Assembly (NCBI GenBank): GCA_020536535.1
Contig: JAHLWZ010000814.1
Coordinates: 49,000 to 112,999 of the forward strand
DNA length: 64,000 nt
DNA from: Pelomyxa schiedti
Lineage: Eukaryota; Evosea; Pelobiontida; Pelomyxidae
Reading direction: 5' to 3'
The translations under genes were made by a program, and so were the position numbers. Positions 31,982 to 43,171 of this stretch are shown here, one piece after another; within the stretch, counting starts at the first letter, position 1, and each line of letters begins with the position of its first letter. Below the pieces are notes generated by a model. The model was not told the DNA's origin and made no database searches. It saw only the letters and a list, made by a program, of their open reading frames with translations.

Positions 31982-34583
31982 ATGAGAGGACTAGTGTTGG
32001 GGTTGTGTTTTATTGTCATACAACTATGTGGAGTGGCTGAGGGGACCTCAGGACAGCTTATTGTAAACGCAGCTATGGGTGGCCAGACATCAACACAAGG
32101 AGTGGGTTCAGCTTGGTGCATCACTGTTAACGCAACTGCAGAGTAAGTCTGACAAGAACAAGGGCTATCACATTAACCTGTAAATAGTACCGGAAATTAT
32201 TGGCCGATGGAGATACTGCGTAATGGGGTCCCTTCAGAGTGGTACTACTACTCCTCTGTTGGTTCTGAAGCCACTGCAAATCGTCTGACCATTGATCTGC
32301 TCATGGAGAGGAACATCACTTCGATGTTACTGTTTTCTTCAGTGTATGGAGGCTACTATTCTATGCTCAACGTTGAAGCCTCAGCGATGAATGGGATAAC
32401 AACTTATCCCGTTACACTGCTTCCTAGTATAGCCCAAAGGATGTCGCTTCTAGTTGCTAAGTTTTTACAGGATGGACGGCTGGGGGGCCATGGGATTACC
32501 AGACTGCGATGGAAGTGTATGTAAACCGAAAAGTCAGGTACATTACAATTCTTGAGAAAAAACCTGGCTCGGGCTGGTGGTTCTATATGGGGCGAATTCA
32601 CTTCTATGGTTTGGATAGCATTTTTCTGCAGTCTCGACTAACACGCTTGTAGAATGCGCAACTCCCTGTAACTATGAAACTATGTTAGATCCGGGGACTT
32701 GTACTTGCATGACATGTAACATTTTGATGTTTACTCCCAAGCTCAGCTTTTCCAGTGCCACAATGCAACAGATATGTGCAGTCCACACAAGTTAATCAGT
32801 GGAGTCCATATATTCTATCCTCCCAAAGTGGCTTCACATCGACAGATACCTTAATGATAACATTTATCAAGCCAATTGTAAATGGTGAAGGACCCCTGTC
32901 TATTTTGACATCAGGAGGTAGAAACCAAGAATCAACAAACTTGTGGAAGTAACGTAGGCAGAAAAAAGCAGTGGCTGTGGGTGCCCCTCCAGTTATTGCA
33001 CAATGACTCAGTCGGGATGTGACCTTCGATATACGTTCACCACAAATTGGCAGTTTTTCTTGAATAACTGTGGTCCTGAACTCCTTCCATCCGACGCCTC
33101 TCACCTGTACTACAAGACCACTTTTAATTGTATGTGTAGAAGTCAGTTTGGTTATCATTTCCTGAAATTCTCCCAGACAACTTTGAAACGCGTATTGCCA
33201 ATTCTTCTGTTATTCAAGCCACCAGAGAATCAACTCCAATATTTGTGGGTGAATTCTATGTTGTAGAACCCTCCTGACAATAAGTTATAGATTTCTATAC
33301 CCAAGGTGATTGAATTGACTTCCGTGCAAATCAACGTTACAGATCCATATCTCCCTGTAGAGGTTAATGCTTATGTATGTGGACCATGGCTCTTTCTTTG
33401 GTTTATCTTAATGATATAAGGTTCAAGTGAAGGAGATAGTCACAAGGCAACTCCGCCTCGAGTTTTATACAACTACACTGAGCCCATATGATCTCAACAT
33501 TACAGGGATAACTCAAAATGCAATGTTTTTAAACCAGACTTTGACAGTAAAAAGCCTTTCTTCAACGAGGAGTGTTAATATGAACGTAGCACAAAAGTAC
33601 CGTGTGCACCCTCACGACGCCGACTTGTCAGCAAAACTGGCTGGTGCAGAGTTTCCTTGCTTCAGGTTAGCCATTCCAACAGACTGGAGATTTTTAACCT
33701 ATTTCATTCAAGAGGTTTGTATTTTCGAAGGACAGCCACTATTTCTTCCATTCCAGCTTCTCTGTCTCTCTGGTGCATCTTGTTCCTTTATGGTTAATGG
33801 AGTGGAAAAGCGCAGTGGAACATTGAGCATTCCGTTGTGGTCTCCTGATCTCTGTGGATCTGTGCAGGTATGATTACAAGAAAGGCTGTAGTAAATCGAA
33901 CGCACTTGTTTCCAGGTCAATGCATCCCTTACTGGAACAATGAACATTTACAGTGACAGCTCATGTGCAACTCCCAGCACCTCTTTCAAAGCTGTTCCTC
34001 CATCCTTTGGATATCTCCTGGTACATTCTTACCCGGCATAGCCTTTCACTGAAGTGCACAATAGATTAGCTTGGCCTCAACGATTTCCATTGATTCGATC
34101 ACAATCAAGAACTTTGGCGCGATAATTAACGGGGTCCCCATTGTTATTGTGTGAGTGTGATCACTGATGAGTTGAACCTCAATTTGACAAGGAGCAAATT
34201 AGGTTCAATGGAGTCAACACAGCAGTCGCCACACAAGCCAAGTTCAGTTCCACGAACCCATGGAATGCCGCAAAGTCAAAAATGCAGATCGCCCTAGAGT
34301 TCAACATCAACTGGCTCACTCTTGGTATCTAAATTTTCCCTTTCCCGCGCGCCTGCATCATCACTCAAAACGTGCAGAGATGGGGCAGATTAAAGAGCTG
34401 AAATTCTATGCCGAACTGAGCGTGAATTACAAAACGGCCAAGAGGACAGACGACTACCCTGACTCCGTCACCCTCGAAACTTCTTGCACGGTTTCTGGGC
34501 AAGACATGTTGTCGTCAGCATCATCTCTTGTCGTTCATCTCCCCGTGTTCATTGTCATGTTCTTTGCGTGTTTGTTCCTGTAA
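31982..34583 (+). CDS. Secreted or GPI-anchored cell-surface protein, family unknown
   Basis: The ATG at 31982 opens a signal peptide (LVLGLCFIVIQLCGVAEG) followed by QLIVNAAMGGQTSTQG. Many exons with short introns follow; readable pieces include NGVPSEWYYYSSVG, NRLTIDLLMERNITSMLLFS, VKEIVTRQLRLEFYTTTLS and DLNITGITQNAMF, beta-rich sequence with N-glycosylation sites and scattered cysteines. The last exon (from about 34378) encodes MGQIKELKFYAELSVNYKT, ends in a hydrophobic stretch (VVHLPVFIVMFFACLFL) and stops at 34581-34583, the layout of a GPI-anchor signal. No domain is recognised. A truncated copy of the last exon lies upstream (31168-31270). Internal exon borders are not all resolved. 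Confidence 0.6.
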
Positions 34584-34889
34584 AGGAAAAGTCTTTACTT
34601 GAAGGGAAAAAAAAAACAAAGGCTGAGGGGGGGAGAACCAGGGGATGGTGAATGGAGTAGCGTGGGGTTTTTGCCTCGCCGGGGACGCATGCCATGCGAC
34701 CCGGGAGGCTGGCCGGTTTCTCTTTTCAGGGGAACCCGGCCAATATTGCATGCAGTTGCTCTGATGAGGATATTATTCGAAGTACCACACTCACATGGGA
34801 GCACCATTGCTCCCCCTCATCCTCCTCTCAGCCCGAATTTGAAACAGTATAGGTCCTTTTTGACCCTTTTTTTTCATCCAACCAGCATT

Positions 34890-35876
34890 ATGGGTTTTGT
34901 TTTGGCTTGTTGTACTCTACGGTGACGGCTGTTACTTTCAGGACCCGCCGTGTTGGCTATAGTCGTTTGTTTCCTTGTGTGAGTTATTGGTTCTTTGTGT
35001 GGGAGAATACCTTCTACACCGCCTGGGAAGTATTGGCAGAGTGAGTCCTTCCAGAGTTTTTCTTTGACTGCTCGGTTGTTTCAAAGCTACAAGTTGCCCT
35101 GACGCGCATTTCAGAGGCTTGATGGCAATCCATTCCTTCACGGCTCCACAGGTGAACTCAATGTGCCTGGGTGACGAAATCGCCAGTTCCATGAACCGCT
35201 CCTCGACAATTGTGGTGGTTATGATGACTAAGTCCCAATCGTGTGAGCAGGAGTTCCCAATCGAAGACCTTGCTGGAAGGAGTGGTAGCTTTCCCCTTCA
35301 CCCCCAGGCCATATCTCTGAAAGGAGTGATTCTTCAGGACGAAACTTTGCTATACCGCCCCACGTGCATATATCAAGTGAACAGAACTTGCCAGCCTATG
35401 GTTTACCTTGTTACCTCACAATCGCCATCCAATAGAGCACTATTCCCACAAGCCCGACCCCTGGCCGGGCTCTCTCGCCCCAAATCCGCAAAATCGGAGC
35501 TTGAGCAGCAAGAAGCGGCCCCACCAGGCCACCACAATCCCCGTGCCTCTCCATCCCCCCGGCGCCGTGCCCGCCGCAACCACCACCACTCCCGCTCCCA
35601 CTCCCTCTTGGCCACCTCGTCTGCTGCCGGCGGCTGCCCAGCACCCAGTACTTCTACGTCTACTTGAACTGCTTGAGCGAGTCCACCCTGAGGGCCTCCC
35701 TGCAGGCCAAGGCGACGAGCGGGAAGAGTGCCTCGGCGACCCCGAGGAACCGCACCACGTGGCGCCGCTCTACGGGCTGCTTCTTGTGCCTCGTGCTCCG
35801 ACAGAGAGTACTGGTTTTGTTGCTATTTACTGGAATTTATGGTGTATGGTGCGTGTCAAGTGCGTGCAATTTCTAG
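34890..35876 (+). CDS. Short secreted or membrane-anchored protein, family unknown
   Basis: ATG 34890 starts MGFVLACCTL, joined by a short intron (about 34921-34941) to GPAVLAIVVCFL, which together make a good signal peptide. A further intron leads to the main exon (about 35115-35400): IHSFTAPQVNSMCLGDE, SSTIVVVMMTKSQSCEQEF, TLLYRPTCIYQVNRTCQP, with evenly spaced cysteines. Then a Ser/Pro/Arg/Thr-rich part and a final hydrophobic segment (CLVLRQRVLVLLLFTGIYG) before TAG at 35874-35876. The frame through the GC-rich stretch 35440-35670 is unclear because two frames stay open. It converges on the next gene with 37 bp between stops. Confidence 0.5.
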
Positions 35877-35913
35877 GTATGTTGTGGGTTGCAGTCCAGA
35901 TTCATGGGACACT

Positions 35914-37323
35914 TCAGTGCAAAAGTTCCAGTAGAGTTAGCATAGCCCATGAAGTGAGGGTTCTTGCGGGGCTCTTCGCACCTGTTCTGGGAAACGTAGC
36001 CAGGCACAGAGAAAAAATCCTCTGCTTGTTCTCTCTGTGCCGCTCATCCAGAAGACTCTGTAGTCGTGAATTCGCCGGCCTGGGGGGTAAAAGTACGAGG
36101 TCAGGGTGCAGCGCCACGCAACGAGCTGAGTTTTCGAATTGTGGGAATCTGCAAAGGTATTCCAGGAAGTACTGGTTATGCCAAGGACTTGGTAGGAAAA
36201 GGTTAGGGTCGCAAAGCGGTGAGCATACTATAGCGTGTATTGCATTCACTATGTTTGACGTGTAATATCCCTCCACTCTGTCATCTAGAATTTTCTGGAT
36301 GCAGTCGCTTGCAAGAGATACAGCCGACTTAGTTCCTGGTTCTTTAAGGGCCAGTAGTAGCTCCACGGAAATGCAGCTGGATGCTGATATGGCGGATTGC
36401 ATATTCTTACTAACACAATCTACAAGGATGTCTCTTGCAAGCTGCAGTAGTTCCGGATCCGGGATGACTGGGTAGTTACTTTCACTACCATCAGTTGCAA
36501 TACGGGTACCTATACTGGTACCAGGTGAAGTGGCAGCAGCAAGAGAAGCAGAAGACGGGGTTGTAGAAGTAGTGATAGACGTGGCAGTAGAATTAGAAGA
36601 AGTTGTAGCTGGAGAAGCAGTGATAGTGGGGGTAATGGTGCATAATGTGCGCGCCGCGGGATAGTCCCGGATTGTAGTTCTTCGAGTGAGAGATCTAACA
36701 AAGAAGCACACACTATAGTACGCACGATACTGGATCAATCCACGCAGTATGTTGGTACAAGCATCCCCGCTAAGCCTTGATAGGTTGACCCTCTGGCAAA
36801 TCTCTGCAGCAAAGGGGTCCCCCAAGCCCTTGTATGACATTGACAGCTGAGCCAGCCTCAAAACTCTATCCGTTGGGTCAAATTTAGGATGCCTCACTAT
36901 CTGCCTAGCAGCTATAGTATGAGAGCCCTCCACCAATGAGAATTCCAGGGCACACACCCTTCCACCAACGTTCTTGAGCACATAGTCCCTTGAATTAGGG
37001 TCAAAGCGTTCATCAGCAGCAATCACAGTTGCTGCACTCATTGACCAGTGATTTTTCTGCGCTGCTGCAAAGTACTGAGGAAGTCTCCGTGCATACAAAG
37101 ACTCACCGTCCGTCATCCTCCTGATGCTAACAGTCTCTCCCGTGCTAAACTGCCTTTCAAGGTTTGTCTCCATAAAAAAAATGAATTCATTGATCAGCTG
37201 TTGGTCTGTTGCTCCTGCCATTCTACTTGACAACGCGGCTGACGTTGCCATTGCATTCTGCAACATTACCAGATTTTCATAATATTTAGTTGGTTCTGGA
37301 ATAAGACCCAGGGGGCGTTGCAT
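35914..37323 (-). CDS. Intronless protein of unknown function, 469 residues
   Basis: One exon from ATG 37323 (MQRPLGLIPEPTKYYENLVM) to the stop at 35914-35916. The sequence looks helical throughout (SSRMAGATDQQLINEFIFFM, VLRLAQLSMSYKGLGDPFAA, SAVSLASDCIQKILDD), with a Thr/Ser/Ala linker at about 36530-36640. There is no signal peptide or membrane segment. An armadillo/HEAT-like helical repeat or a death-domain-like adapter would fit the look, but I recognise no family. The open frame extends upstream past 37323 into the end of the LRR gene, but the LRR gene ends separately (37481), so the ATG at 37323 is preferred. Confidence 0.55.
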   Translation of the reverse strand: MQRPLGLIPEPTKYYENLVMLQNAMATSAALSSRMAGATDQQLINEFIFFMETNLERQFSTGETVSIRRMTDGESLYARRLPQYFAAAQKNHWSMSAATVIAADERFDPNSRDYVLKNVGGRVCALEFSLVEGSHTIAARQIVRHPKFDPTDRVLRLAQLSMSYKGLGDPFAAEICQRVNLSRLSGDACTNILRGLIQYRAYYSVCFFVRSLTRRTTIRDYPAARTLCTITPTITASPATTSSNSTATSITTSTTPSSASLAAATSPGTSIGTRIATDGSESNYPVIPDPELLQLARDILVDCVSKNMQSAISASSCISVELLLALKEPGTKSAVSLASDCIQKILDDRVEGYYTSNIVNAIHAIVCSPLCDPNLFLPSPWHNQYFLEYLCRFPQFENSARCVALHPDLVLLPPRPANSRLQSLLDERHRENKQRIFSLCLATFPRTGAKSPARTLTSWAMLTLLELLH

Positions 37324-37480
37324 GTTGTGGCTTACGGTTTTATGGGAGTGTGATGAAAGATGCGAAAATTGGTGATGAAAAACTGTGGGCCAAAGTGTTT
37401 TTCGTTTTCGTTGTTTTGTGTTGATACTACACTTGATTTGTTTGGTGTTTCGTTTGCTGGTGGAACGTTCTTCATGAATT

Positions 37481-38554
37481 TCAAATGTATCTTGCGGGGC
37501 GAGTCCTGCCGCTGTCCTGGTTGTAAAGAGTGAGTAGAGTGTGGGAGTGTATTGTTGTCGGCTGGGATTGCATACCACCCAGTAAATAGAGTTGTACTCC
37601 TCACCGTGAAGGCAGTCGATGAGCTGCTTTTGTCCAAGTCTGGCGGCCTTGTCGAGAACTTCATGTACCGGGTTGAGGGAGACATCCAGAGAGGTTAAGG
37701 GGCAGTCCTGGAGGTCTGAATCATGGGATATCATAATGTTAATATAATGTATCCTGCTGATAACGACACACCTGCGGGTAGGTACTTTATCTGGTTGGTG
37801 TTGACGTTGATGGTTTTAAGTTTCTTGCAGTTGCACAATTCTGGAGGAAGATCAGTGAGGTGGTTGTTGCTGGCGCCAAGCTCCTCCAGTTGTCCACACC
37901 TTCCGATATCAGGAGGAATGCTAGTGAGGTTATTCCAACTCACATGAAACTCGATGACAGTGTTTAGAAGGCCTATCTGAGTAGGCAGTTCCGTAAGTCT
38001 AAGGAACTATTAGACATTATTGGTGTTTATGGAAGGAATACTTGTTATATGAAAGATCTAATCGTCTAAGTCTGCTGAAGTTTCCAAATCCTCGTGGAAG
38101 AGAGACCAAGTTATTGCAACTGAGGTTTAGTTCCTCCAAGGCCTACTTGAAGTTTAGTAAAAGCAAAATTAAAAGTGACCTACTCCAAGATTGGCTATTT
38201 CCGCTGGAATTTCATTAAGTTTATTGTGATACAAATTAAGTGTCACCAAATTGGCAAGAGAGCCTGTAGTCAAAACTCAGTAAAAGCTAACCATACAAGA
38301 AGCGGACCTATCTCAGGAGGCAATGAAACAAGGGAATTGAAACTCAAATTGAGGACCCTCAAAGACTTTACTATATTTTGTGGAAATTAGTACAAAACGA
38401 ATCCCCCTAAATACCAATGGGAAAAAAAAAAAGTTAAGAACACACCCAGGCCAATTTCTGGAGGCAGAACATCAATTCCTCTATCGCGCAGTTGCAAATC
38501 GCGTGTCCCTTGTGCCGCCGCTTTTTCAAATTTCTTCGCTAGTCCTCCACCCAT
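37481..38554 (-). CDS. Small leucine-rich-repeat protein (Ras suppressor RSU1 / PIRL type)
   Basis: Reads MGGGLAKKFEKAAAQGTRDL from ATG 38554, then LRRs spread over about seven exons: DVLPPEIG, SLRVLNLSFNSLVSLPPEI, NLVTLNLYHNKLNEIPAEI, ALEELNLSCNNLVSLPRGF, RLRRLDLSYNK, FHVSWNNLTSIPPDIG, QLEELGASNNHLTDLPPEL, KLKTINVNTNQIKYLP, then a capping part DCPLTSLDVSLNPVH. The short intron with donor at about 37572 changes frame and gives the end DSGRTRPARYI, TGA 37481-37483. LRR proteins of this class bind Ras-type GTPases or focal-adhesion partners. Gly2 after Met may allow lipidation. It begins only 50 bp downstream of the DENN gene stop, on the same strand. Confidence 0.8.
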
Positions 38555-38604
38555 AATTGTCGTTGTTACGCAAACACCGCACGAGGCGCGTTATGTGTTG
38601 TTCT

Positions 38605-41600
38605 TTAATTTTTTTGTGCTTTTGATGACCCGGAAAATATTTTTTTGATTCCGGTAAAAAGGCGTTGGGTGGCTTTGAATAAGCCTAGCTCCTTTTTTGT
38701 GATGCGAGTATGTTGTTTAGTGTTGCTTGGTAGGCCATGGAATAAAACAGGTTGAGTTCCTTGACGAAACTGTTGCCGGTCTAAGTTCTGTGAGGCGAAA
38801 AAGTGGCAAATGTGGTGAAGATAGAACCTTGATTGCATCTAATCGCTGGAATAGTTGAACTGTGGCACAGCGAACGGGCTCGGACTGGTGGAATAAGCCT
38901 ACGGCAACAGGTGACAGGCCACCTTCGGACTCGGGTAGATATGAGAGAAACTGGTGCCATTAGGTTTGAGTTTACTCGTTACCAACGAAGAAATACCTCT
39001 TCTAATTGTTCCTCAGTTTTGATGTTATCCAGAAAACATTGGTACATTGCTTCAATTTCATGGCAGCTTAAATGGTTATTAAGGCCAAAAAGGATGTCTT
39101 TACCTAATGTTTTTGCATACACGCAATTTCCGCAAATTTTTCTGAATTTCATTGGATGCCGGAAGTGATTTTCCCATGGGTGAATCTTTTTCCTTTCTAT
39201 AGAGTTGGAAGGCTGCTGATGACCGACAAGGAGCCGCCCGTAGTTCGTTCATTTTTTCTGTACGAATGCGGACGTCTTCTGTGGGGTAGACTTCATCTCC
39301 ATATGTGACATCAACAAGATGTTGTGTGTACGTATGAAAAAGCGAACGAATTTTATCCGCACTGTAGTGTGCATTCATAAAGTATTCTACCTGAAAAATC
39401 AGAAATCAGAGGATCTTTACACAGAGATGAAGCTCACATCGTCAAAGAAGTCATTGTCTTCTTCAGCATAAGTTTCGCTTGGAAATTGTCCCAGCAGTTT
39501 AGGATTTACTGTTACTTTTCCCGTCTGAATATTGCACAATACATCCCACCACTCAGCATGTTGTTCAAACATAGGGTTGGCAACTCCCGTTATGTATCCC
39601 GGTCTGTGGATTGTTAAAAAAAGACAGAAAGTCATAGAGAAGTACATAGACATAAAGTCAAGGTAGCACAGATTTGTATAAGGGAAACACCTATTAACAA
39701 CCCCTTTGAGAGGCGGGCACACCTTTGGAAAATATCATCAATGAGAAAGCTCCCTGTTGGGAAAAAGGAGGGAGGAAGAAACCATTGCCACAGTTGCTAA
39801 CACAAAGAGGCAGATAGTTTCAGTTGTGCACCCTTCCAGAGCACTAGCTTCTTCCAGATTTCCACCAGTGAAACCGAGAAATATAATTCTCTTTTCTTGT
39901 AGTACTGCGTTGTATATAATCATAACCTGTCTGCCAAACTTCTTTAGTAGCATAGTGATACTAGGCTGTTTTGTTTAGACAGATACAATTGCACATTTAT
40001 ATGCATACATCGCCGACTTCATCAGGGAAAGTTGTCAGTGGGATATAAATTGGTTGTTTCTTGGTGATTTTGGCTCCAGTTGTAGGGTCAACTGCGACTG
40101 TCAATGTAACTGAAGCAGGAAATTTCTTTTTCGTCTCATCTGCAGCACTTCTTAGAACTCTGCGCTGTTGTTCAATTATTGAACAATCAGTATCCAAGTA
40201 TCACTTATAAAAAATACCTTGTGATCAGGAAGTATGGGCATGGCAGAAAGATCAATTGCATTCAAGGAGTGATAGAGCTCAGTCAGGACAGTCATATCAC
40301 GAGTAGTAAAGTATCTATCAAGAGCAAGAAGGATGAAAGGCTAAAATTGAAAATTAATAAATTATTACTCCTCTCATTAGGAGAGTCACCCTAAAAAGCT
40401 CTATATAGTGGTGCTTTGAACATATTGCAAGTGCTTTCACAATAGAGCCTCTTGTGACTGTGGAATCCTTTTTGTTTGTCACTCTATTAAGACAGTAGAG
40501 TAATTGCCCTGGAGGAAGTGGGGGTGGTGGTGGAGGGTCATCTGGCGCATCTGAAGAGGGGTGAAGATGGTCTTTATGTATGGAAGCATACCAATTATCG
40601 ATTGCAGGTGAGTGAGAAAAGTGGTTGCATCTTCGGGATTCGAAAAACGAAGACCTGAAGAAGTAAATGTACATTTCCATAAGAAAAGGAAGTCACCAAT
40701 GGCAGTTTCCTTTTCATAGTCCGGAATTCCAATGAAGACATTGTCCATTTTGGAGTACTCCATGTGCGGTCGTTTCTTTCTGTATGCATTTAACCTCATC
40801 CTGTATTGAAGGGAAGAAACATTTCATCAACTTGTTTTCCAGTGTCATCTTTCACAATGATTGGAATGGACAAGTTAACGCGGTACTTTTCGCCAGTTAA
40901 TCGCCATCCTACAGGATTTTGTGGTATGAACAAAAAGAAAAAAAAGGTTAGGTGAATAAATACCTTCGTTTTGCTTAGCTTTATCGAACCGGAAAAATTG
41001 TGCATCTAAGGTTTTTCTTGTATAAAACTTAGCAATATTCTAATGTTCTGCAGCATACGACGATTTTTTAACAGTCTTTGTGGAAACTTGAATGGAATCT
41101 CTTAAATTCGCTTTGTCCTTCCAGTAATTTGAGGGGTAATATATAAACACAAAGCTTACGGCATCAGGTCTATTCAAAAAAAATACAGTCCAATCATCAG
41201 ATCTTTTATGAACGCCGTCTGGTAACATAAATTCGGCAAGGACTCTAGGATTGGTGAACTCAAAGAAGAACAGTGTTGTGACTACGATTCGTCAATTCCA
41301 GTAGTATACGGGTACTGCAGTTTTACACCACTCCCAGTAAGAATATCAAATTCCGCCAACAACAAGAACTGCACATGGCCACCACTTGCACTGGAAACTG
41401 GCGTAGTTGTAGTTGGTGTTGTAGCATAACTTGTTGTAGTAGAAGAGACAGAAGTTGTAGAGGCCACAACAGAGGGAACAGAAACTGTAGGTTCAGCCAC
41501 AGAAGTGATGCCAGTGATCTCCGGTGTAGTAGTGGTAGGAACCACTGGTGCTTCATACGAGGAGTACGGGTCGTCGTACCCGTAAGAATCGTAGCCGTCG

Positions 41601-41899
41601 CCCTCAGGAACACCATAGCTCTCCTCCACCGGCGGAGGCGGCGGCGGAGGCGACGGGGACCCAGGCTGTATCTGAGGAGGTGAAGGAGGCGAAGGAGTCG
41701 CCGAATGTGTCCCGATCAGGTGCACCTGGACGCCGGTTGGTGGCGGTTTTGCGTGCAACGGGGGCGTCAGAGGGGGTGTTGTGTGGGACGTTGTACTAGC
41801 AGTAGTAGGTGGTGCTGCCGGTGGTGCCGTTGTTTGGGGACCAGATCTTGGTGGTATGGGTGGTAGCTGTTTGCCGTGCTGTGCGTGGTGGTGCGACAT
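38605..41899 (-). CDS. DENN-domain protein, AFI1/ANR2/AVL9-like
   Basis: DENN proteins act as exchange factors or scaffolds for Rab/Arf GTPases in membrane traffic. From ATG 41899 a His/Pro/Thr-rich leader is followed by the uDENN part: LLAEFDILTGSGVKLQYPY and, after an intron, LPDGVHKRSDDWTVFFLNR. The core contains RLNAYRKKRPHMEYSKMDN, TRGSIVKALAICSKHHYIE, IYIPLTTFPDEVGD, IIYNAVLQEKRIIFLGFTGG and RPGYITGVANPMFEQ followed by WWDVLCNI, wording typical of the AFI1/AVL9 branch. Downstream exons give VEYFMNAHYSADKIRSLF and, across an intron starting at GTATTTCTTCG (about 38990), SEGGLSPVAVGLFHQSEPVR; the final exon ends SGSSKAQKN at 38605. About a dozen introns. The divergent branch and Pro-rich leader are the only odd features. 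Confidence 0.85.
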
Positions 41900-42078
41900 G
41901 TCGTTTCGTGAGAATTGTTTTGATTTTCTCGTTTTTAGGGAAAAAAAAAGGCGAGCAAGATCTGATGCCCGCCGGGGACTGATGCCAATGCGATACAAGA
42001 AGAGCAAAAAAAAAAATAGTTTTTTCCCTCGAAGGGTTTTGCCATTGGCGATAAATATGTCAGTTTATTTTGTCTAGT

Positions 42079-42886
42079 TTAGACCTTGTCATATGAACCC
42101 TTCTTTTTGAAGAGCATGGCCATAAAGACTCCGAAGCAGCAGCACAGCACTGTGTGGAGTTAGAAGAAATAAGCAAACACAATTAGAAATAAAGAACGCA
42201 CAAAGACTGAAGAAGAGGAAGATGGCTCCAATGGAAAGCTTCACAATCCAGTCGGTGGGGACATTTGGTTCATCAATGCAATAAACCTTCGTCTCGCTGT
42301 CGGGGGAATCTTCGATGTTGTACCTTGAAGGTGGCTCAGTTTAGGATTGTAAACAAACTAGAGAGCTTGAAGTTACTCACCACACTGGGATTTGTTGACC
42401 AGTGAAGTACAAGGTCTGTGCCCAGTTAAAGAAGTCTTCGGCACCATCACCCATAGAGGAGCCACAGCACAGAGTATCACAGCAGTAGCTTGTGAGCAAG
42501 GTATCTTCGGTTGGTTAGAACCAAGTGACATCATTTAGTTGTGGCGAGCGCTCTTACAAGTTCCTTGGTACTGAAGGCCCACTTTGGTCTTATGATACCA
42601 TAGCCACGTCGATTCATAGTACAAATCCGTTATCGTAGCGTTCGTTGCCACCGTCGGAACGTCTCCGAGTCTAGAGAAGAGGAGTAAGCAAGTGGGAATT
42701 GTCATTATGGGGTCAGAGAGCGAGCAAAGCAAAACAAAACAAAACATAGTTTCGTTAAGGGAGCGAAATTTCTTACCCTTTCTCTCTCGACACGTAGACA
42801 CCATAGTAGCACGTAAACACGATACCAATAACGAAACATGCACAGGCACCGCCTCCCGCTCCTCCTCGATGTCCATGGTGAACCAT
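42079..42886 (-). CDS. Two-pass membrane protein with Cys-rich lumenal loop, family unknown
   Basis: From ATG 42886: MVHHGHRGGAGGGACACFVI, the first membrane segment (CFVIGIVFTCYYGVYV). Intron, then a loop with sequons and paired cysteines (TVATNATITDLYYESTW, then SYCCDTLCCGSSMGDGA), TLYFTGQQIPVWYNIED, and a second membrane segment (IVKLSIGAIFLFF joined to LCCCFGVFMAMLF) with a short basic tail ending GSYDKV (stop 42079-42081). Five exons. The layout, with a tyrosine-rich loop between two helices, resembles several uncharacterised eukaryotic TMEM families; I cannot name one. Confidence 0.65.
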
Positions 42887-43171
42887 TTTATTTTAATAGT
42901 AAGAAGTGTTGGTTTTTGGTGTTGGGGGCAAGGCGGCGGTAGGGTCCGGCTTTTTAATTGGTTTTTTTGTTTTTATGACTTTAAATCTTTAGGTTCGCGT
43001 GCAATTTTGGTTACACGAAAAGCTGTAGGCAGGCGAATTCTGAATTTCTTCCTTTACTTTAAATTTTCACTTCGGCAAACAGGAAAAGAGAGATCTGTCC
43101 ATGAACCATTAGCAACTGAAGGATGTTCGTGAAGTACTTGTTCAGTTTTTGAAAGGTGGGGGTGAAAGGAA

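Noticed and set aside
35408-36265. 285-residue plus-strand frame crossing the convergent gene end
   Set aside because: It runs into the antisense of the 469-residue protein and changes character there; only the part up to 35876, in another frame, ends with a plausible membrane segment.
37324-37480. Upstream extension of the 469-residue ORF toward 37734
   Set aside because: The extra part overlaps the end of the LRR gene, which is better explained by a spliced LRR exon and a stop at 37481.
41375-41799. Arg-rich plus-strand frames
   Set aside because: Shadow of the Pro/Ser-rich DENN leader on the minus strand.
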